Positions 40,371-48,918 are shown, numbered from the stretch's first letter. The stretch: 51,228 nt of DNA from a bacterium (GCA_017942035.1 JAGAVG010000013.1:1-51228), one strand, 5' to 3'. Notes: generated by a model not told the origin, from the sequence alone. Translations and numbers: made by a program.

Positions 40371-41225
40371 ATGACAACAATTTTAAACGGAAAAAATTTA
40401 AGAGATATAATCCTTGCGGATTTGAAAATACGGGTCGAAAAGTTTATGGCGCCCCCTGAACTTGCGGTTATTCTGGTCGGTGAAAATCCGGCGAGCTTGA
40501 TTTATGTAAACAATAAAAAGAAAACTGCTGAAAAACTCGGAATAGTTTCACACGTTATAAAATTTCCGCAAAATGTTTCAGAAAGCAATCTTATAAAAAC
40601 AATAAAAATTTTAAACGAAAAAAAGTCCACAACAGCTATACTTGTTCAATTACCGCTGCCGGAACATATTGACAAATTTAAAGTTATAGATGCAATTGCA
40701 CCGGAGAAAGACGTGGATGGGTTAACTCCATATAACAGCGGAAAACTTTTTTCCGGCGAAAAACCTTTTGTTTACCCTTGCACCCCGCGCGGAATATTAC
40801 ATCTGCTTGAAAAATATCATATTGAAATTGAAGGTAAAAATGTCGTAGTTATAGGCCGCTCAAACCTTGTCGGCAAACCTGTTGCGCAAATGATGATGAA
40901 TAAAAACGCAACGGTTACAATGTGTCACAGCCACAGTAAAAATCTTGCGGAAATAACCAAAAATGCAGATATTTTAATTTCGGCTGTCGGAAAGAAAATT
41001 ATTACTGAAAATATGGTAAAAGAAAATTGCGTAGTCGTTGATGTCGGAATTTTTAAAGATGAAAACGGCAAAACAACCGGTGATGTTGATTTCGAAAATG
41101 TTTCAAAAAAAGCCGGATTTATATCACCTGTTCCGGGTGGTGTAGGCCCAATGACAATCGCATCATTAATGCTCAATACGGTTGATTTATACGAAATTCA
41201 ACACAATATAAATATTTTCAAATAA
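40371..41225 (+). CDS. folD: Methylene-THF dehydrogenase/methenyl-THF cyclohydrolase
   Basis: 284 residues. SLIYVNNKKKTAEKLGI carries the catalytic Tyr and Lys, LVQLPLPEHID and PEKDVDGLTP the folate site, GRSNLVGKPVAQMM the NADP-binding loop, and SPVPGGVGPMTIASLM the C-terminal signature. It interconverts methylene- and formyl-THF. It is the last gene of the rplI-MetE-like-CooC-like-folD run and ends in a hairpin terminator. Confidence 0.96.
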   Translation: MTTILNGKNLRDIILADLKIRVEKFMAPPELAVILVGENPASLIYVNNKKKTAEKLGIVSHVIKFPQNVSESNLIKTIKILNEKKSTTAILVQLPLPEHIDKFKVIDAIAPEKDVDGLTPYNSGKLFSGEKPFVYPCTPRGILHLLEKYHIEIEGKNVVVIGRSNLVGKPVAQMMMNKNATVTMCHSHSKNLAEITKNADILISAVGKKIITENMVKENCVVVDVGIFKDENGKTTGDVDFENVSKKAGFISPVPGGVGPMTIASLMLNTVDLYEIQHNINIFK

Positions 41226-41228
41226 AAA

Positions 41229-41261
41229 CGGCCGCTTTTTATAAAAAGTGACCGCTTTTTT
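41229..41261. terminator. Convergent terminator after folD
   Basis: CGGCCGCTTTTT (41229-41240) pairs with AAAAAGTGACCG (41243-41254), followed by CTTTTTT. It serves folD and, on the other strand, the 41290-41619 gene. Confidence 0.75.
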
Positions 41262-41289
41262 AAAATTTTTAATCTTTTTGAGCTTAAAA

Positions 41290-41619
41290 CTAGCCTCCGA
41301 GCAAGTTCAATGTACAAGACGATTTGATATTGTTGTTTACCATTGTCTTCATTGCAGAAATCGAGTTGTCCAGAATGCTTATCTGGGAATCCAGAGAATC
41401 TTGTCTTGACTGAAGATATTCTTCTTGCTGTTGAAGAGCTACGTATGTCGGATCTTCATCGCAATCCCAATCTGGATTTCCGTCATTTGCCTCTGTAATA
41501 TAGCCCATTTCTTTGGTAACTCTTTGCGCTCTATTCATAATAAGTGTCTGTTCAATTTGCAACTGGCTTTTTTGCATTGTAAATAATGATTTTTGTGAAT
41601 CTACTGCTAAAAATGTCAT
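41290..41619 (-). CDS. Small helical protein, end-helix plan shared with 26230-27867
   Basis: 109 residues: an N-terminal helix (LAVDSQKSLFTMQKSQLQIE), an acidic hinge with two Trp/Cys-type residues (NPDWDCDEDPTY), and a C-terminal coiled coil (YLQSRQDSLDSQISILDNSI) ending CTLNLLGG. The two-helix plan and the Tyr-x2-Leu...Gln start of the second helix resemble the ends of the 545-residue protein at 26230. No signal peptide. It may be a secreted or polymerising small protein. AAGGAGAGAAG precedes the ATG. Function unknown. Confidence 0.7.
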   Translation of the reverse strand: MTFLAVDSQKSLFTMQKSQLQIEQTLIMNRAQRVTKEMGYITEANDGNPDWDCDEDPTYVALQQQEEYLQSRQDSLDSQISILDNSISAMKTMVNNNIKSSCTLNLLGG

Positions 41620-41751
41620 CTCTTCTCTCCTTATATTGTGCTCTCTTACATATATAAAGTTTTTTGATTTATCCCGATTTCAAAGAAGGTAAAATTTGTT
41701 ACATTTATTTACAAATAAAGGTTAACAAATCATTGCGGATAGATTTTGATT

Positions 41752-41916
41752 ATTTTAGGATAAAGAAAAGAGGAAATGGAAGTGAATATCTTCAACTGCT
41801 GCCGCAGCCGTAAAAGTCGGAACACTCAATTGATTATAAAAGTTTTAGTCACGTGCAGTCTGATTAAGGCTTTAGCTGGTCATAGTGTCCTCTTTACGTA
41901 GAAAAAAAGAGGATAT
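41752..41916 (+). promoter_or_regulatory. Cobalamin riboswitch with SD-masking hairpin
   Basis: The leader reads GAGGAAATGGAAGTGAATAT then CTTCAACTGCTGCCGCAGCC and GTAA, matching the cobalamin aptamer core (GGGAA..GTG.AAATC..AACTGC..CCGCA.C.GTAA). AGTCACG and GATTAAGGC further on fit AGCCACTG and GGGAAGGC. The output is visible: TCCTCTTT (41888-41895) can pair with AAAGAGGA at 41906-41913, the ribosome site of the next gene, or with an identical AAAGAGGA at 41767-41774. Cobalamin binding would be expected to switch between these, probably repressing translation. Identified from memory of the consensus, not by a covariance search. Confidence 0.75.
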
Positions 41917-41920
41917 TTTT

Positions 41921-42619
41921 ATGCACTTAGGTGCCGCATTACCGGCTCAAAATTCAAAAATCGGAACCTGTCCGCACGGACTGCCTATAGGAGCCTGCCC
42001 AATATGTAACGGCAGCGGCGGAGGCGGCGGAGTTTCGAGACGTGATGTTCCGCGCAATCCGGGTGAGATGACCTACGCTCAATGTGCAGAAATAGGTGCA
42101 ATGATGAAAGCTAATAAACTGGCAAAACAAGCAAGGGAAGAGGCTAACTTACAACACCTTCAAAATCTTGCAAATTTTCAAAAATCTATGGATAAAGCTA
42201 TTCAAAAAAATATTCAGCTTGCCGCCATTATACAAAATTCCATGCCGGCAATCATCTCTAAACCGGTTAATTTTATCTTAAATACAGTCTTAAACGGAGC
42301 CTTGAATTTCATAAAAAATCTTCCGGTTAACATTTCAAATATTATTCAGAATTTCAACCAAAAACTCATTGATATTTCAGATAAATTAACAGCAATGGCA
42401 GGTGAGTTCAAAGCCGCCGCCGCAAAGACTTTGTCTGACGCATTTAAAATTTTAAAAAAGAAAGCAAAATCTTTATTTTCAATATTTACAGCTCAAAACT
42501 TAGACGATGATGACAAACAAATAGAAGAAACAAAACGAACATTTGAATTAAAAACATTCATTCATGATTTATACAAAAAACTTACAGAAGAAAACAAAAA
42601 GGATATAGAAAATGGTTAA
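41921..42619 (+). CDS. Cys-motif helical protein, first gene of riboswitch operon
   Basis: 232 residues from the ATG at 41921, seven bases after AGAGGA; the frame opens earlier, inside the riboswitch. The N-terminus holds TCPHGLPIGACPICNGSG, a possible four-ligand metal site (Cys, His, Cys, Cys), then a glycine linker. The rest is helical with a hydrophobic stretch near residues 105-145 (IIQNSMPAIISKPVNFILNT, VLNGALNFIKNL) and a charged C-terminus. No family is recognised. The ATG of the next gene overlaps its end by eight bases. Confidence 0.75.
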   Translation: MHLGAALPAQNSKIGTCPHGLPIGACPICNGSGGGGGVSRRDVPRNPGEMTYAQCAEIGAMMKANKLAKQAREEANLQHLQNLANFQKSMDKAIQKNIQLAAIIQNSMPAIISKPVNFILNTVLNGALNFIKNLPVNISNIIQNFNQKLIDISDKLTAMAGEFKAAAAKTLSDAFKILKKKAKSLFSIFTAQNLDDDDKQIEETKRTFELKTFIHDLYKKLTEENKKDIENG

Positions 42620-44117
42620 TGTACACCCGTTCAACGATGCGGAAACCGTACGCCAGCAGCGCAATCTTACAAATTCACAAAAAAAGAATAACCGCTCCAC
42701 AAAGGAAGGTGTTCTTGTTAACAGCTTTGTAAAAGATAAAGATAACAATATTCATACATCATTATCGGAAACGAAAGATGCGTTTGTAATCTCAGAAGAC
42801 ACAAAAATGCCGGAAAAATTATATGAAAACACCCGTTTGCCGGATAGAAAACTTTTTCCTCTGAGCATAGCCGCAATTGGAGTAATGGGCGCTGTCGCAG
42901 GTTTAACAGCATTTGTAAGCCGCAGTGCAAAAATATCAACAGAACTTGCCAAAGAAAAATGGCTTCCTGCTGTAACCCGTAACGTACAGTTGAGCCGTGA
43001 AACAACTCAGGTCATTTATCAAATGGTTCAAAACCCGAACAGAAAAACGTTCATAGCCGGTGCCGGAGTTTTTGCCCTCACGGCTATGGCATTTATGGGA
43101 AAAACATTTTTCGACGGATACAAAGAAATCTGGGTTAAAAGAAGGGAAGCCGAAATTCAGAAAGACCTTCAAGAAAATTTGGTTAACGTTGAAACTCAAT
43201 CTTTCTCGGGAAAAATGCAAATTATAAGGAGCATGCTTTCAAAATATACGCAGGATTTTGAAAAATATTTAACAATTGAAAACAAAAAAAATATAACAAA
43301 TTTTGCAAGCCAGAAAAATTCTTCGTTGTGGTTCGGGCACAAAGATAAAAATTTCATCCAAAACAATTCTAATTCTTCCGGAGCAAATATTCTGCTCGGA
43401 CTTGCTACAATACTCTCAGTTGCAGGTTTGGGGTATATTTCTTTGAAAAATCTTTCAAAAAGCAAAAAACATCTCGAAAATTACATTGATGATACAAAAG
43501 AAATAATATCCAGACTTGTTAAAAAATCCGGGAATGAAACAAAAAATGTTGACAAAAGCAATCTTGAACATCTTTTCCTTGCAGTTGATGCTGACGAAAC
43601 ATTTGTAAGAACGCAGATTAATAATCTAAATTGGCCGCAAAAAGAAAAAGAAGAATTTATAGATTACATTGTGACAAAAATAAAAACCTCCACAACAAAG
43701 GTTAACCCGAACATAGGAGGAGACGGAACTCCGAAACCTGCGTTTAACTCATTTGTAGAAGATTACAGAGCATTTTTCTATAACTGGCTTTTAGATACGT
43801 CTAACCCGCAATTCAAACAGCTCTTTATCGGAGTAACAGGAATTACGGCTGTCGGCTATGGCGGCAAACTTACTGGAGATGCGCTTAAAGAAGTTCAGGT
43901 AAAAAAAATAAACGCTGAAACCGAACTCGAACTTCAAAAAAATCTAGTGTCGACAGAACTTAGAAACTTTAAATCTAAAAAAGATGCGGCGATAAAACCG
44001 CTTGTAGATGAATTCTATAAACAACTGCAAAACGGCAAAGATAAAGAAGAACTTAAAACAATGGCAGAAAATATCTTAAATGAAATCAAAAACGGCCCGC
44101 CGTTTGTATATTCATAA
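42612..44117 (+). CDS. Membrane protein with internal duplication, second gene of riboswitch operon
   Basis: 501 residues. Hydrophobic segments lie near 81-103, 145-165, 257-278 and 402-422. Residues about 144-207 (KTFIAGAGVFALTAMAFMGK, then DLQENLVNVE) repeat at about 402-465 (KQLFIGVTGITAVGYGGKLT, then LQKNLVSTE), each a membrane segment followed by a charged helix with AE.E..LQ.NLV..E...F..K. No signal peptide and no known domain. It overlaps the upstream gene and lies 24 bp from the downstream one. Function unknown; the riboswitch points to a cobalamin-linked role. Confidence 0.75.
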   Translation: MVNVHPFNDAETVRQQRNLTNSQKKNNRSTKEGVLVNSFVKDKDNNIHTSLSETKDAFVISEDTKMPEKLYENTRLPDRKLFPLSIAAIGVMGAVAGLTAFVSRSAKISTELAKEKWLPAVTRNVQLSRETTQVIYQMVQNPNRKTFIAGAGVFALTAMAFMGKTFFDGYKEIWVKRREAEIQKDLQENLVNVETQSFSGKMQIIRSMLSKYTQDFEKYLTIENKKNITNFASQKNSSLWFGHKDKNFIQNNSNSSGANILLGLATILSVAGLGYISLKNLSKSKKHLENYIDDTKEIISRLVKKSGNETKNVDKSNLEHLFLAVDADETFVRTQINNLNWPQKEKEEFIDYIVTKIKTSTTKVNPNIGGDGTPKPAFNSFVEDYRAFFYNWLLDTSNPQFKQLFIGVTGITAVGYGGKLTGDALKEVQVKKINAETELELQKNLVSTELRNFKSKKDAAIKPLVDEFYKQLQNGKDKEELKTMAENILNEIKNGPPFVYS

Positions 44118-44141
44118 AAATAATAACGGAGAAAATTTAAC

Positions 44142-44615
44142 ATGATAAATTCCATAACCATAAACAGTCAAAATATTCCGCAATGTCCCTGCTATCCGCA
44201 AAGACAGCCTAAGAATTATCGTGTATTCAATCAGAACAAAGTTGATTATTTTGTAAAACAGAAGGAGAAAAGTCTCCCTTACCTTGCACAGGTTCTGGGG
44301 CATTCTCAAAACGATAACGAAATAGTTGAACACTTATACATTCTTGACAGATGTATTGAAAACGGGACACAAAATACAAAAAAAATGTATCCGGTATTAG
44401 CGCGTTTTAACAATACACAAAATCCGGAAATACAAACCTTTTTGGCTGGAATTTATCGAAAAATACAAGTTCCGGATGCTTTTGGCCCGCTTGTAAAAAT
44501 GCTTATCAGAAACAGTCTCTCCCCTCAGAAAACTGTCAATTTTGATCCGGATGAAGAAATCGGAGGCGCAATTTTATCCTATATAAATCCGTATTTTTGT
44601 AAAAAGTCTTGTTAA
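44142..44615 (+). CDS. Hypothetical helical protein, third gene of riboswitch operon
   Basis: 157 residues. The N-terminus has CPCYPQRQPKNYRVFNQNK. The remainder resembles short helical repeats (HLYILDRCIENGTQNTKKMY, TFLAGIYRKIQVPDAFGPLV). It ends CKKSC. ACGGAGAA precedes the ATG. It converges with dusB three bases away. No family is recognised. Confidence 0.65.
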   Translation: MINSITINSQNIPQCPCYPQRQPKNYRVFNQNKVDYFVKQKEKSLPYLAQVLGHSQNDNEIVEHLYILDRCIENGTQNTKKMYPVLARFNNTQNPEIQTFLAGIYRKIQVPDAFGPLVKMLIRNSLSPQKTVNFDPDEEIGGAILSYINPYFCKKSC

Positions 44616-44618
44616 ATC

Positions 44619-45611
44619 CTACAAGTTTTCAGATTTTAAATTGACGGAATTCAAAATTTTTATAATATTAGAATAATCATTTTCAATAACTAATTTTGAG
44701 CGCAAAACTTTTGCATTTGAAAATCCGGCAAGGTAATAAGGGTAAAATTTTCTCATAAATTTAATACCTGTATTTTCTCCTCTCAGGGCAATTTCTTCAT
44801 CAAGATGGTATTTCAAAATCTCAATACGCTCTTCCAGTGAAGGCGGCTCAATTATCTCTCCTGAATTTATATACCTCTCAACCCTTGATATTAAAGTCGG
44901 ATCCCCCATAGCACCCCGTCCGATTGCAACTCCATCCGCCTGAGATTGCTCAAGACACTTTGCCGCATCTTCAACTGATTTTATATCACCGTTTGCAAAT
45001 ACCGGAATATCAACATTCTGTTTCAATTCCTTTATTTTTTTCCAATCCGCACTGCCCGAATACATTTGAGAGCGTGTGCGTCCATGGATTGTTATAAATT
45101 GAGCGCCAGCTTCTTGCATTTTTTGACCAAATTCAACAAAATTCATTTCATCAAAAGTGTATCCGAGGCGGAATTTAACACTTACAGGTTTGTCTGTACC
45201 TTCTTTTACAGCCTTTACAAGCTCCGTGGCAAGCTTTGGAGTACGCATCAATGCGGCACCATCCTGTCCTCCGACAACTTTTTTTACCGGACAGCCCATA
45301 TTAATATCTATCATATCGGCTAAACAATTCAAGGCTTCTGCCGCTTTTTTCATTAAATCAGGTTTATGGCCCGAAATTTGATACGAAATCGGAGAATGAT
45401 TATCCCCTCTTTTTAAAATTTCCGTCCCCGAACGGCCGTTAAGTGTCTGTGCCAGATATTCAGAACTTATCATCTCTGTTGTTAACAGTGCTGATTTAGA
45501 ATATCTGCGAACCAAACTTCTCAGTACATAATCTGTTATTCCGGCCATTGGTGCCAGCGAAACCCTGCTTGAAATAAGAGGGATTACTTTTTCATTATTA
45601 CATTTTTCCAT
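44619..45611 (-). CDS. dusB: tRNA-dihydrouridine synthase
   Basis: 330 residues. FMN barrel SLAPMAGITDYVLRSLVRRY, catalytic Cys in DINMGCPVKKVVGG, KFRLGYTFDE, TIHGRTRSQMYSG, PVFANGDIKSVEDA, and GVAIGRGAMGDP. The C-terminal helical domain binds tRNA. It reduces uridines in the D-loop with NADPH. The ATG lies one base past the stop of the large TPR gene, so the two are co-transcribed. Confidence 0.94.
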   Translation of the reverse strand: MEKCNNEKVIPLISSRVSLAPMAGITDYVLRSLVRRYSKSALLTTEMISSEYLAQTLNGRSGTEILKRGDNHSPISYQISGHKPDLMKKAAEALNCLADMIDINMGCPVKKVVGGQDGAALMRTPKLATELVKAVKEGTDKPVSVKFRLGYTFDEMNFVEFGQKMQEAGAQFITIHGRTRSQMYSGSADWKKIKELKQNVDIPVFANGDIKSVEDAAKCLEQSQADGVAIGRGAMGDPTLISRVERYINSGEIIEPPSLEERIEILKYHLDEEIALRGENTGIKFMRKFYPYYLAGFSNAKVLRSKLVIENDYSNIIKILNSVNLKSENL

Positions 45612-45612
45612 T

Positions 45613-47724
45613 TTATTTTACGTCTTTTAATTCGGTTAGTCTTGTTTGTGCGTATTTCTTATAATCGTCATCCTGCGCGTATTTTCCGACAAAATTCTGA
45701 AAATACATTTTTGCATCTTTATACTGTCCTAAAGAATCATAGTCCACTGCAATCAGATAATTTACAATAGATAAATCTTCGTTTCCGCCATTTAACGCTT
45801 TTTTATAATCATTTATCGCATCGCTATACTTCTGCTGAGCATCATAAACCATTCCTCTATAATAAAGCGCGTAGGAATTGTTACTATCGGAAGAAAGCAC
45901 TCTATTCAACAACGGCAGGGCTTTTCCATTATCTCCGCTTTCAAACGCCGCAATCGCATTTTGAAGATCAACGGCCGTTGCATTGTCTTTCAAATCCTGC
46001 TTCAAAGCTATCGCATCTTTATTATTTTTATCAAGCGAAATTGCTTTATCCGCATAGATTTCAGACTGTGCATAATCCTCTTGATCAGCATAAAGAGCGG
46101 CAATATAGTACGCAATATTACTATCTGACGGTTTTAGTGATAATGCTTTTTTATAATAAGCAATCGCATTCGGAATATCTTTCAAATTCTGATACGCAGA
46201 TGCAATTGCAAGATTTGTATCCGCCGTTTGCGGGCTTACTTTTAAATATGCATTGATTGCATTCTGATAATCCCCGTTATTATACAAATCTGCAGCAGTA
46301 TCAAGCAGCATGTCCGAAGCTTGAGCATTAATCTGCGCTATTGTATCTGATACCTGTTTATTAGATGGGAATTTGGCTTTCGCATTATTCAACGTTAATT
46401 CTGCATCCGTATATTTTTTTTGCTGTCCCTGCGCAATTGCAAGGTTTACGTATACTTCCGGATTGTTACCATCAAGTTTCAGAACTTCTTTATACATAGC
46501 GACAGATTCATCCAATTTATTTTCTTTATGCAGTTGAAGCGCGTAAGTATAAAGAATGTTACCCGCATTCTGTCCGGAATTTTTCTTTACGTATTCCACA
46601 AACTGAGCCGGAGTCATCGTTTTTTGAACTATTTTAAGCATTTCAGCCTGAGCTATATCATTATCTGCATCAAGTGAAAGAACCTTTTTGAACTGTTCAA
46701 GCGCTTTTTGGTTGTTATCCATTGAAGCGTAAGCCTTTCCTTTATACAAATTTGCCTGAACATTATACGGATAAAGCACTAGGACTGAATCATAGGCTGT
46801 AATTGCAGTTTTGTAATCCCCTTTTTCCTGATATAAAGTTCCGACATTTAATCTCGTATTAACATTTGACGGGTCAATATATTCAGCTTTAGAATAATAC
46901 CTTAAAGCCTCATCAAAATTGCCCTGTTTCTGCATAATCGCACCGAGATTTGCCGTAACATCCGCATCATTCGGTGTTACCTCCAGTTTTGCTTTATAAA
47001 TTCTTTCAAGTGAATACAAAACTTCTTTATCATCATTAATTCTCGACAATATAAAGTTATACTGTTCCACAGCGGCATCAGCTTCACCGTTTTTATCAAG
47101 AATTTTTGCATAAGACATTCTCAACGGAATATCATTCGGCGCAACAGCGACAGCCTTTTTGTAATATTCGGCGGCTTTCGGATTGTTGCCGACAAGTTTC
47201 ATAATATCACCTATCTGCTGAAAACTCTCTTTTATATAAGATTGATCGGATAAAGCCTGACTAAATTCATATCCGGCCGCCGCAAAATTCCCTTCTGCCC
47301 TGAGTTCTTTTGCCTTATTAAACCGACTTGCTGCTGACGTATTAAACTGCATATTAGCAAGGCATCTGTTCAAGTTTGAAGTGACCTGAACGATTGCCTG
47401 ACTGGAATTTGATACGGCCATTGCATTCGGATATTGTACAAGATAAAACAGTGCCGCTCTATAATCGTCTGCGGCCTTTTCCCAGTTTTTGTCATTATTT
47501 GCGTAATACGTTCCGCGCGCAAGATAAGAATTAACAATTCCAATACGTGCCGAATTATCAAGATAATTTATTCTAAGGGCGCTTTTGAACTCTGTAATTG
47601 CCGCTGAATACTGGTGTTCCGTCAAATATTTCTGTCCCAAATCAAAGTGTTCTTTAAATGTCGCAAAACATGGCTGTGCAATCATTAAAACTCCAACCGC
47701 CAGTATTAACAATGATTTTTTCAC
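45613..47724 (-). CDS. Periplasmic TPR-repeat protein
   Basis: 703 residues from the GTG at 47724, chosen because AGAGGT lies six bases before it and it yields a clean signal peptide (KKSLLILAVGVLMIAQPCFA); the frame reaches to 47757. The mature protein is a chain of about sixteen TPR units (for example DYKTAITAYDSVLVLYPYNV and DIPNAIAYYKKALSLKPSDS). No catalytic domain. It is probably a periplasmic scaffold for envelope assembly or secretion. dusB follows in the same transcript. Confidence 0.88.
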   Translation of the reverse strand: MKKSLLILAVGVLMIAQPCFATFKEHFDLGQKYLTEHQYSAAITEFKSALRINYLDNSARIGIVNSYLARGTYYANNDKNWEKAADDYRAALFYLVQYPNAMAVSNSSQAIVQVTSNLNRCLANMQFNTSAASRFNKAKELRAEGNFAAAGYEFSQALSDQSYIKESFQQIGDIMKLVGNNPKAAEYYKKAVAVAPNDIPLRMSYAKILDKNGEADAAVEQYNFILSRINDDKEVLYSLERIYKAKLEVTPNDADVTANLGAIMQKQGNFDEALRYYSKAEYIDPSNVNTRLNVGTLYQEKGDYKTAITAYDSVLVLYPYNVQANLYKGKAYASMDNNQKALEQFKKVLSLDADNDIAQAEMLKIVQKTMTPAQFVEYVKKNSGQNAGNILYTYALQLHKENKLDESVAMYKEVLKLDGNNPEVYVNLAIAQGQQKKYTDAELTLNNAKAKFPSNKQVSDTIAQINAQASDMLLDTAADLYNNGDYQNAINAYLKVSPQTADTNLAIASAYQNLKDIPNAIAYYKKALSLKPSDSNIAYYIAALYADQEDYAQSEIYADKAISLDKNNKDAIALKQDLKDNATAVDLQNAIAAFESGDNGKALPLLNRVLSSDSNNSYALYYRGMVYDAQQKYSDAINDYKKALNGGNEDLSIVNYLIAVDYDSLGQYKDAKMYFQNFVGKYAQDDDYKKYAQTRLTELKDVK

Positions 47725-47834
47725 TAAATTACCTCTTTTACACATATCTTTAACCAAAATTATCTACGGTATTATTCTTGCATAAAAAAGCTAATTTTTC
47801 CATAACCAAGGGGGATATTATAAGATTTTGTAAT

Positions 47835-47861
47835 AAAAAAGGCTGATAAATTATATCAGCC
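47835..47861 (-). terminator. Terminator of the 48-residue gene
   Basis: GGCTGATA (47841-47848) pairs with TATCAGCC (47854-47861), and a T run follows on the - strand. It lies about 25 bases past the stop of the small gene at 47886. Confidence 0.75.
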
Positions 47862-47885
47862 ATTCAAATAAAAATGTTAAATCCT

Positions 47886-48032
47886 TTAAAAATCAGTTTT
47901 AGACACAAATGTCATAATGTCATCAAAAAGTACCTGAAGCGGAAGCGTCATATCAAACTGCATATACTCCCCGTTATCCATGTCGATAATAACTTCAGTA
48001 GGTTCCACATTTACCATTTGCGATTCAATCAT
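47886..48032 (-). CDS. 48-residue acidic protein
   Basis: A short gene read as MIESQMVNVEPTEVIIDMDN, then GEYMQFDMTLPLQVLFDDIM and FVSKTDF. AAGGAG lies five bases before the ATG at 48032 and a terminator follows the stop, so it has all the parts of a small free-standing gene. Strongly acidic, one possible beta-hairpin and one helix. No family is recognised; the open frame on the opposite strand has no ribosome site. Confidence 0.6.
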   Translation of the reverse strand: MIESQMVNVEPTEVIIDMDNGEYMQFDMTLPLQVLFDDIMTFVSKTDF

Positions 48033-48271
48033 AAAGTACTCCTTATTTTTTGCTCCGTTAATATCTTGTCTGTAAATATATAATCGGCATTTGTTTTTCT
48101 AAACTTTAATACATTTAAGATAAATTTTTAATAAAAAGTAAAAACCCTCACTGATATGGAGTTTTGAGTTTTACATTTTGTTACATAATTATAAACAGTT
48201 GTCTAGCCAAAATTTTATGCTTGTGTTATTATGCAAAAGTCAGGTACAAAAGAAATATAGGAGATACGACA

Positions 48272-48820
48272 ATAGCTAACGACACCAGAAACACCAGGGA
48301 CAATAATAAAGAACAAATTATTATAAATGAAAGAATAAGATCAAAAGAAGTTCGTCTAATAGATGAAAAGGGAGAGAACCACGGAGTAATTTCGACATCG
48401 AAAGCATTGCAAATGGCTTATGATGCAGATTTGGATTTGGTGCTTGTTAGTCCAGGACAGAACCCTCCTGTAGCCAAAATACTTGATTATGGGAAATATA
48501 AATACGAAATGGCAAAACGGGCAAAAGAAGCTAAAAAGAAACAGCATACCGTTGAGGTCAAAGAAGTTAAAGTCCGTTATAAGATAGATACGCATGACTA
48601 TCAAGTAAGAATAAAAAATATCGAGAAGTTTATAGCCCAAGGAAACAAGGTAAAAGTTGTTGTCATGCTTAGAGGCCGTGAAATGCAGCATGCTAACCTT
48701 GCGTTTGAATTGGCAAACAGATTTTTAGCAGACTTAGAGAATTCCCCGATAACAGTGGAAAAGAAACCGCAGTTAGAAGGCCGTAACGTAACAATGTACC
48801 TGGTTGCCAGCGGAAATTAA
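48272..48820 (+). CDS. infC: Translation initiation factor IF-3, AUA start
   Basis: 182 residues. NERIRSKEVRLIDEKGENHG opens the N-domain, LVSPGQNPPVAKILDYGKYK the linker region, and VKVVVMLRGREMQHANLAFE the C-domain. An ATG-initiated reading would begin at 48164, giving an improbable extension. AGGAG at 48259-48263 is eight bases before ATA at 48272, where IF-3 proteins begin. A rare start codon is a known feature of infC: IF-3 rejects it, giving autoregulation. The genes for bL35 and bL20, usually next, are absent; tRNA-Phe follows. Confidence 0.93.
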   Translation: MANDTRNTRDNNKEQIIINERIRSKEVRLIDEKGENHGVISTSKALQMAYDADLDLVLVSPGQNPPVAKILDYGKYKYEMAKRAKEAKKKQHTVEVKEVKVRYKIDTHDYQVRIKNIEKFIAQGNKVKVVVMLRGREMQHANLAFELANRFLADLENSPITVEKKPQLEGRNVTMYLVASGN

Positions 48821-48829
48821 AATAAGTTC

Positions 48830-48857
48830 TTGACTTAAAATCTTTAGCATATACAAT
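48830..48857 (+). promoter_or_regulatory. Promoter of tRNA-Phe
   Basis: TTGACT (48830-48835), 16-base spacer, TACAAT (48852-48857). A GC-rich leader with a GGCGCC/GGTGCC pairing (about 48878-48895) lies between it and the tRNA. Confidence 0.6.
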
Positions 48858-48918
48858 AGTAAATGTGCCGAACGGGCGCCGCAAGCAGGTGCCGGAGGCG
48901 AAAAAGAGAATAAAATAT

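Noticed and set aside
47874-48083. 69-codon + strand frame
   Set aside because: No ribosome site; the opposite strand holds a better small gene with AAGGAG and a terminator.
48164-48271. N-terminal extension of IF-3 from the ATG at 48164
   Set aside because: Hydrophobic, unlike any IF-3, no ribosome site, and homology begins at the ATA at 48272.
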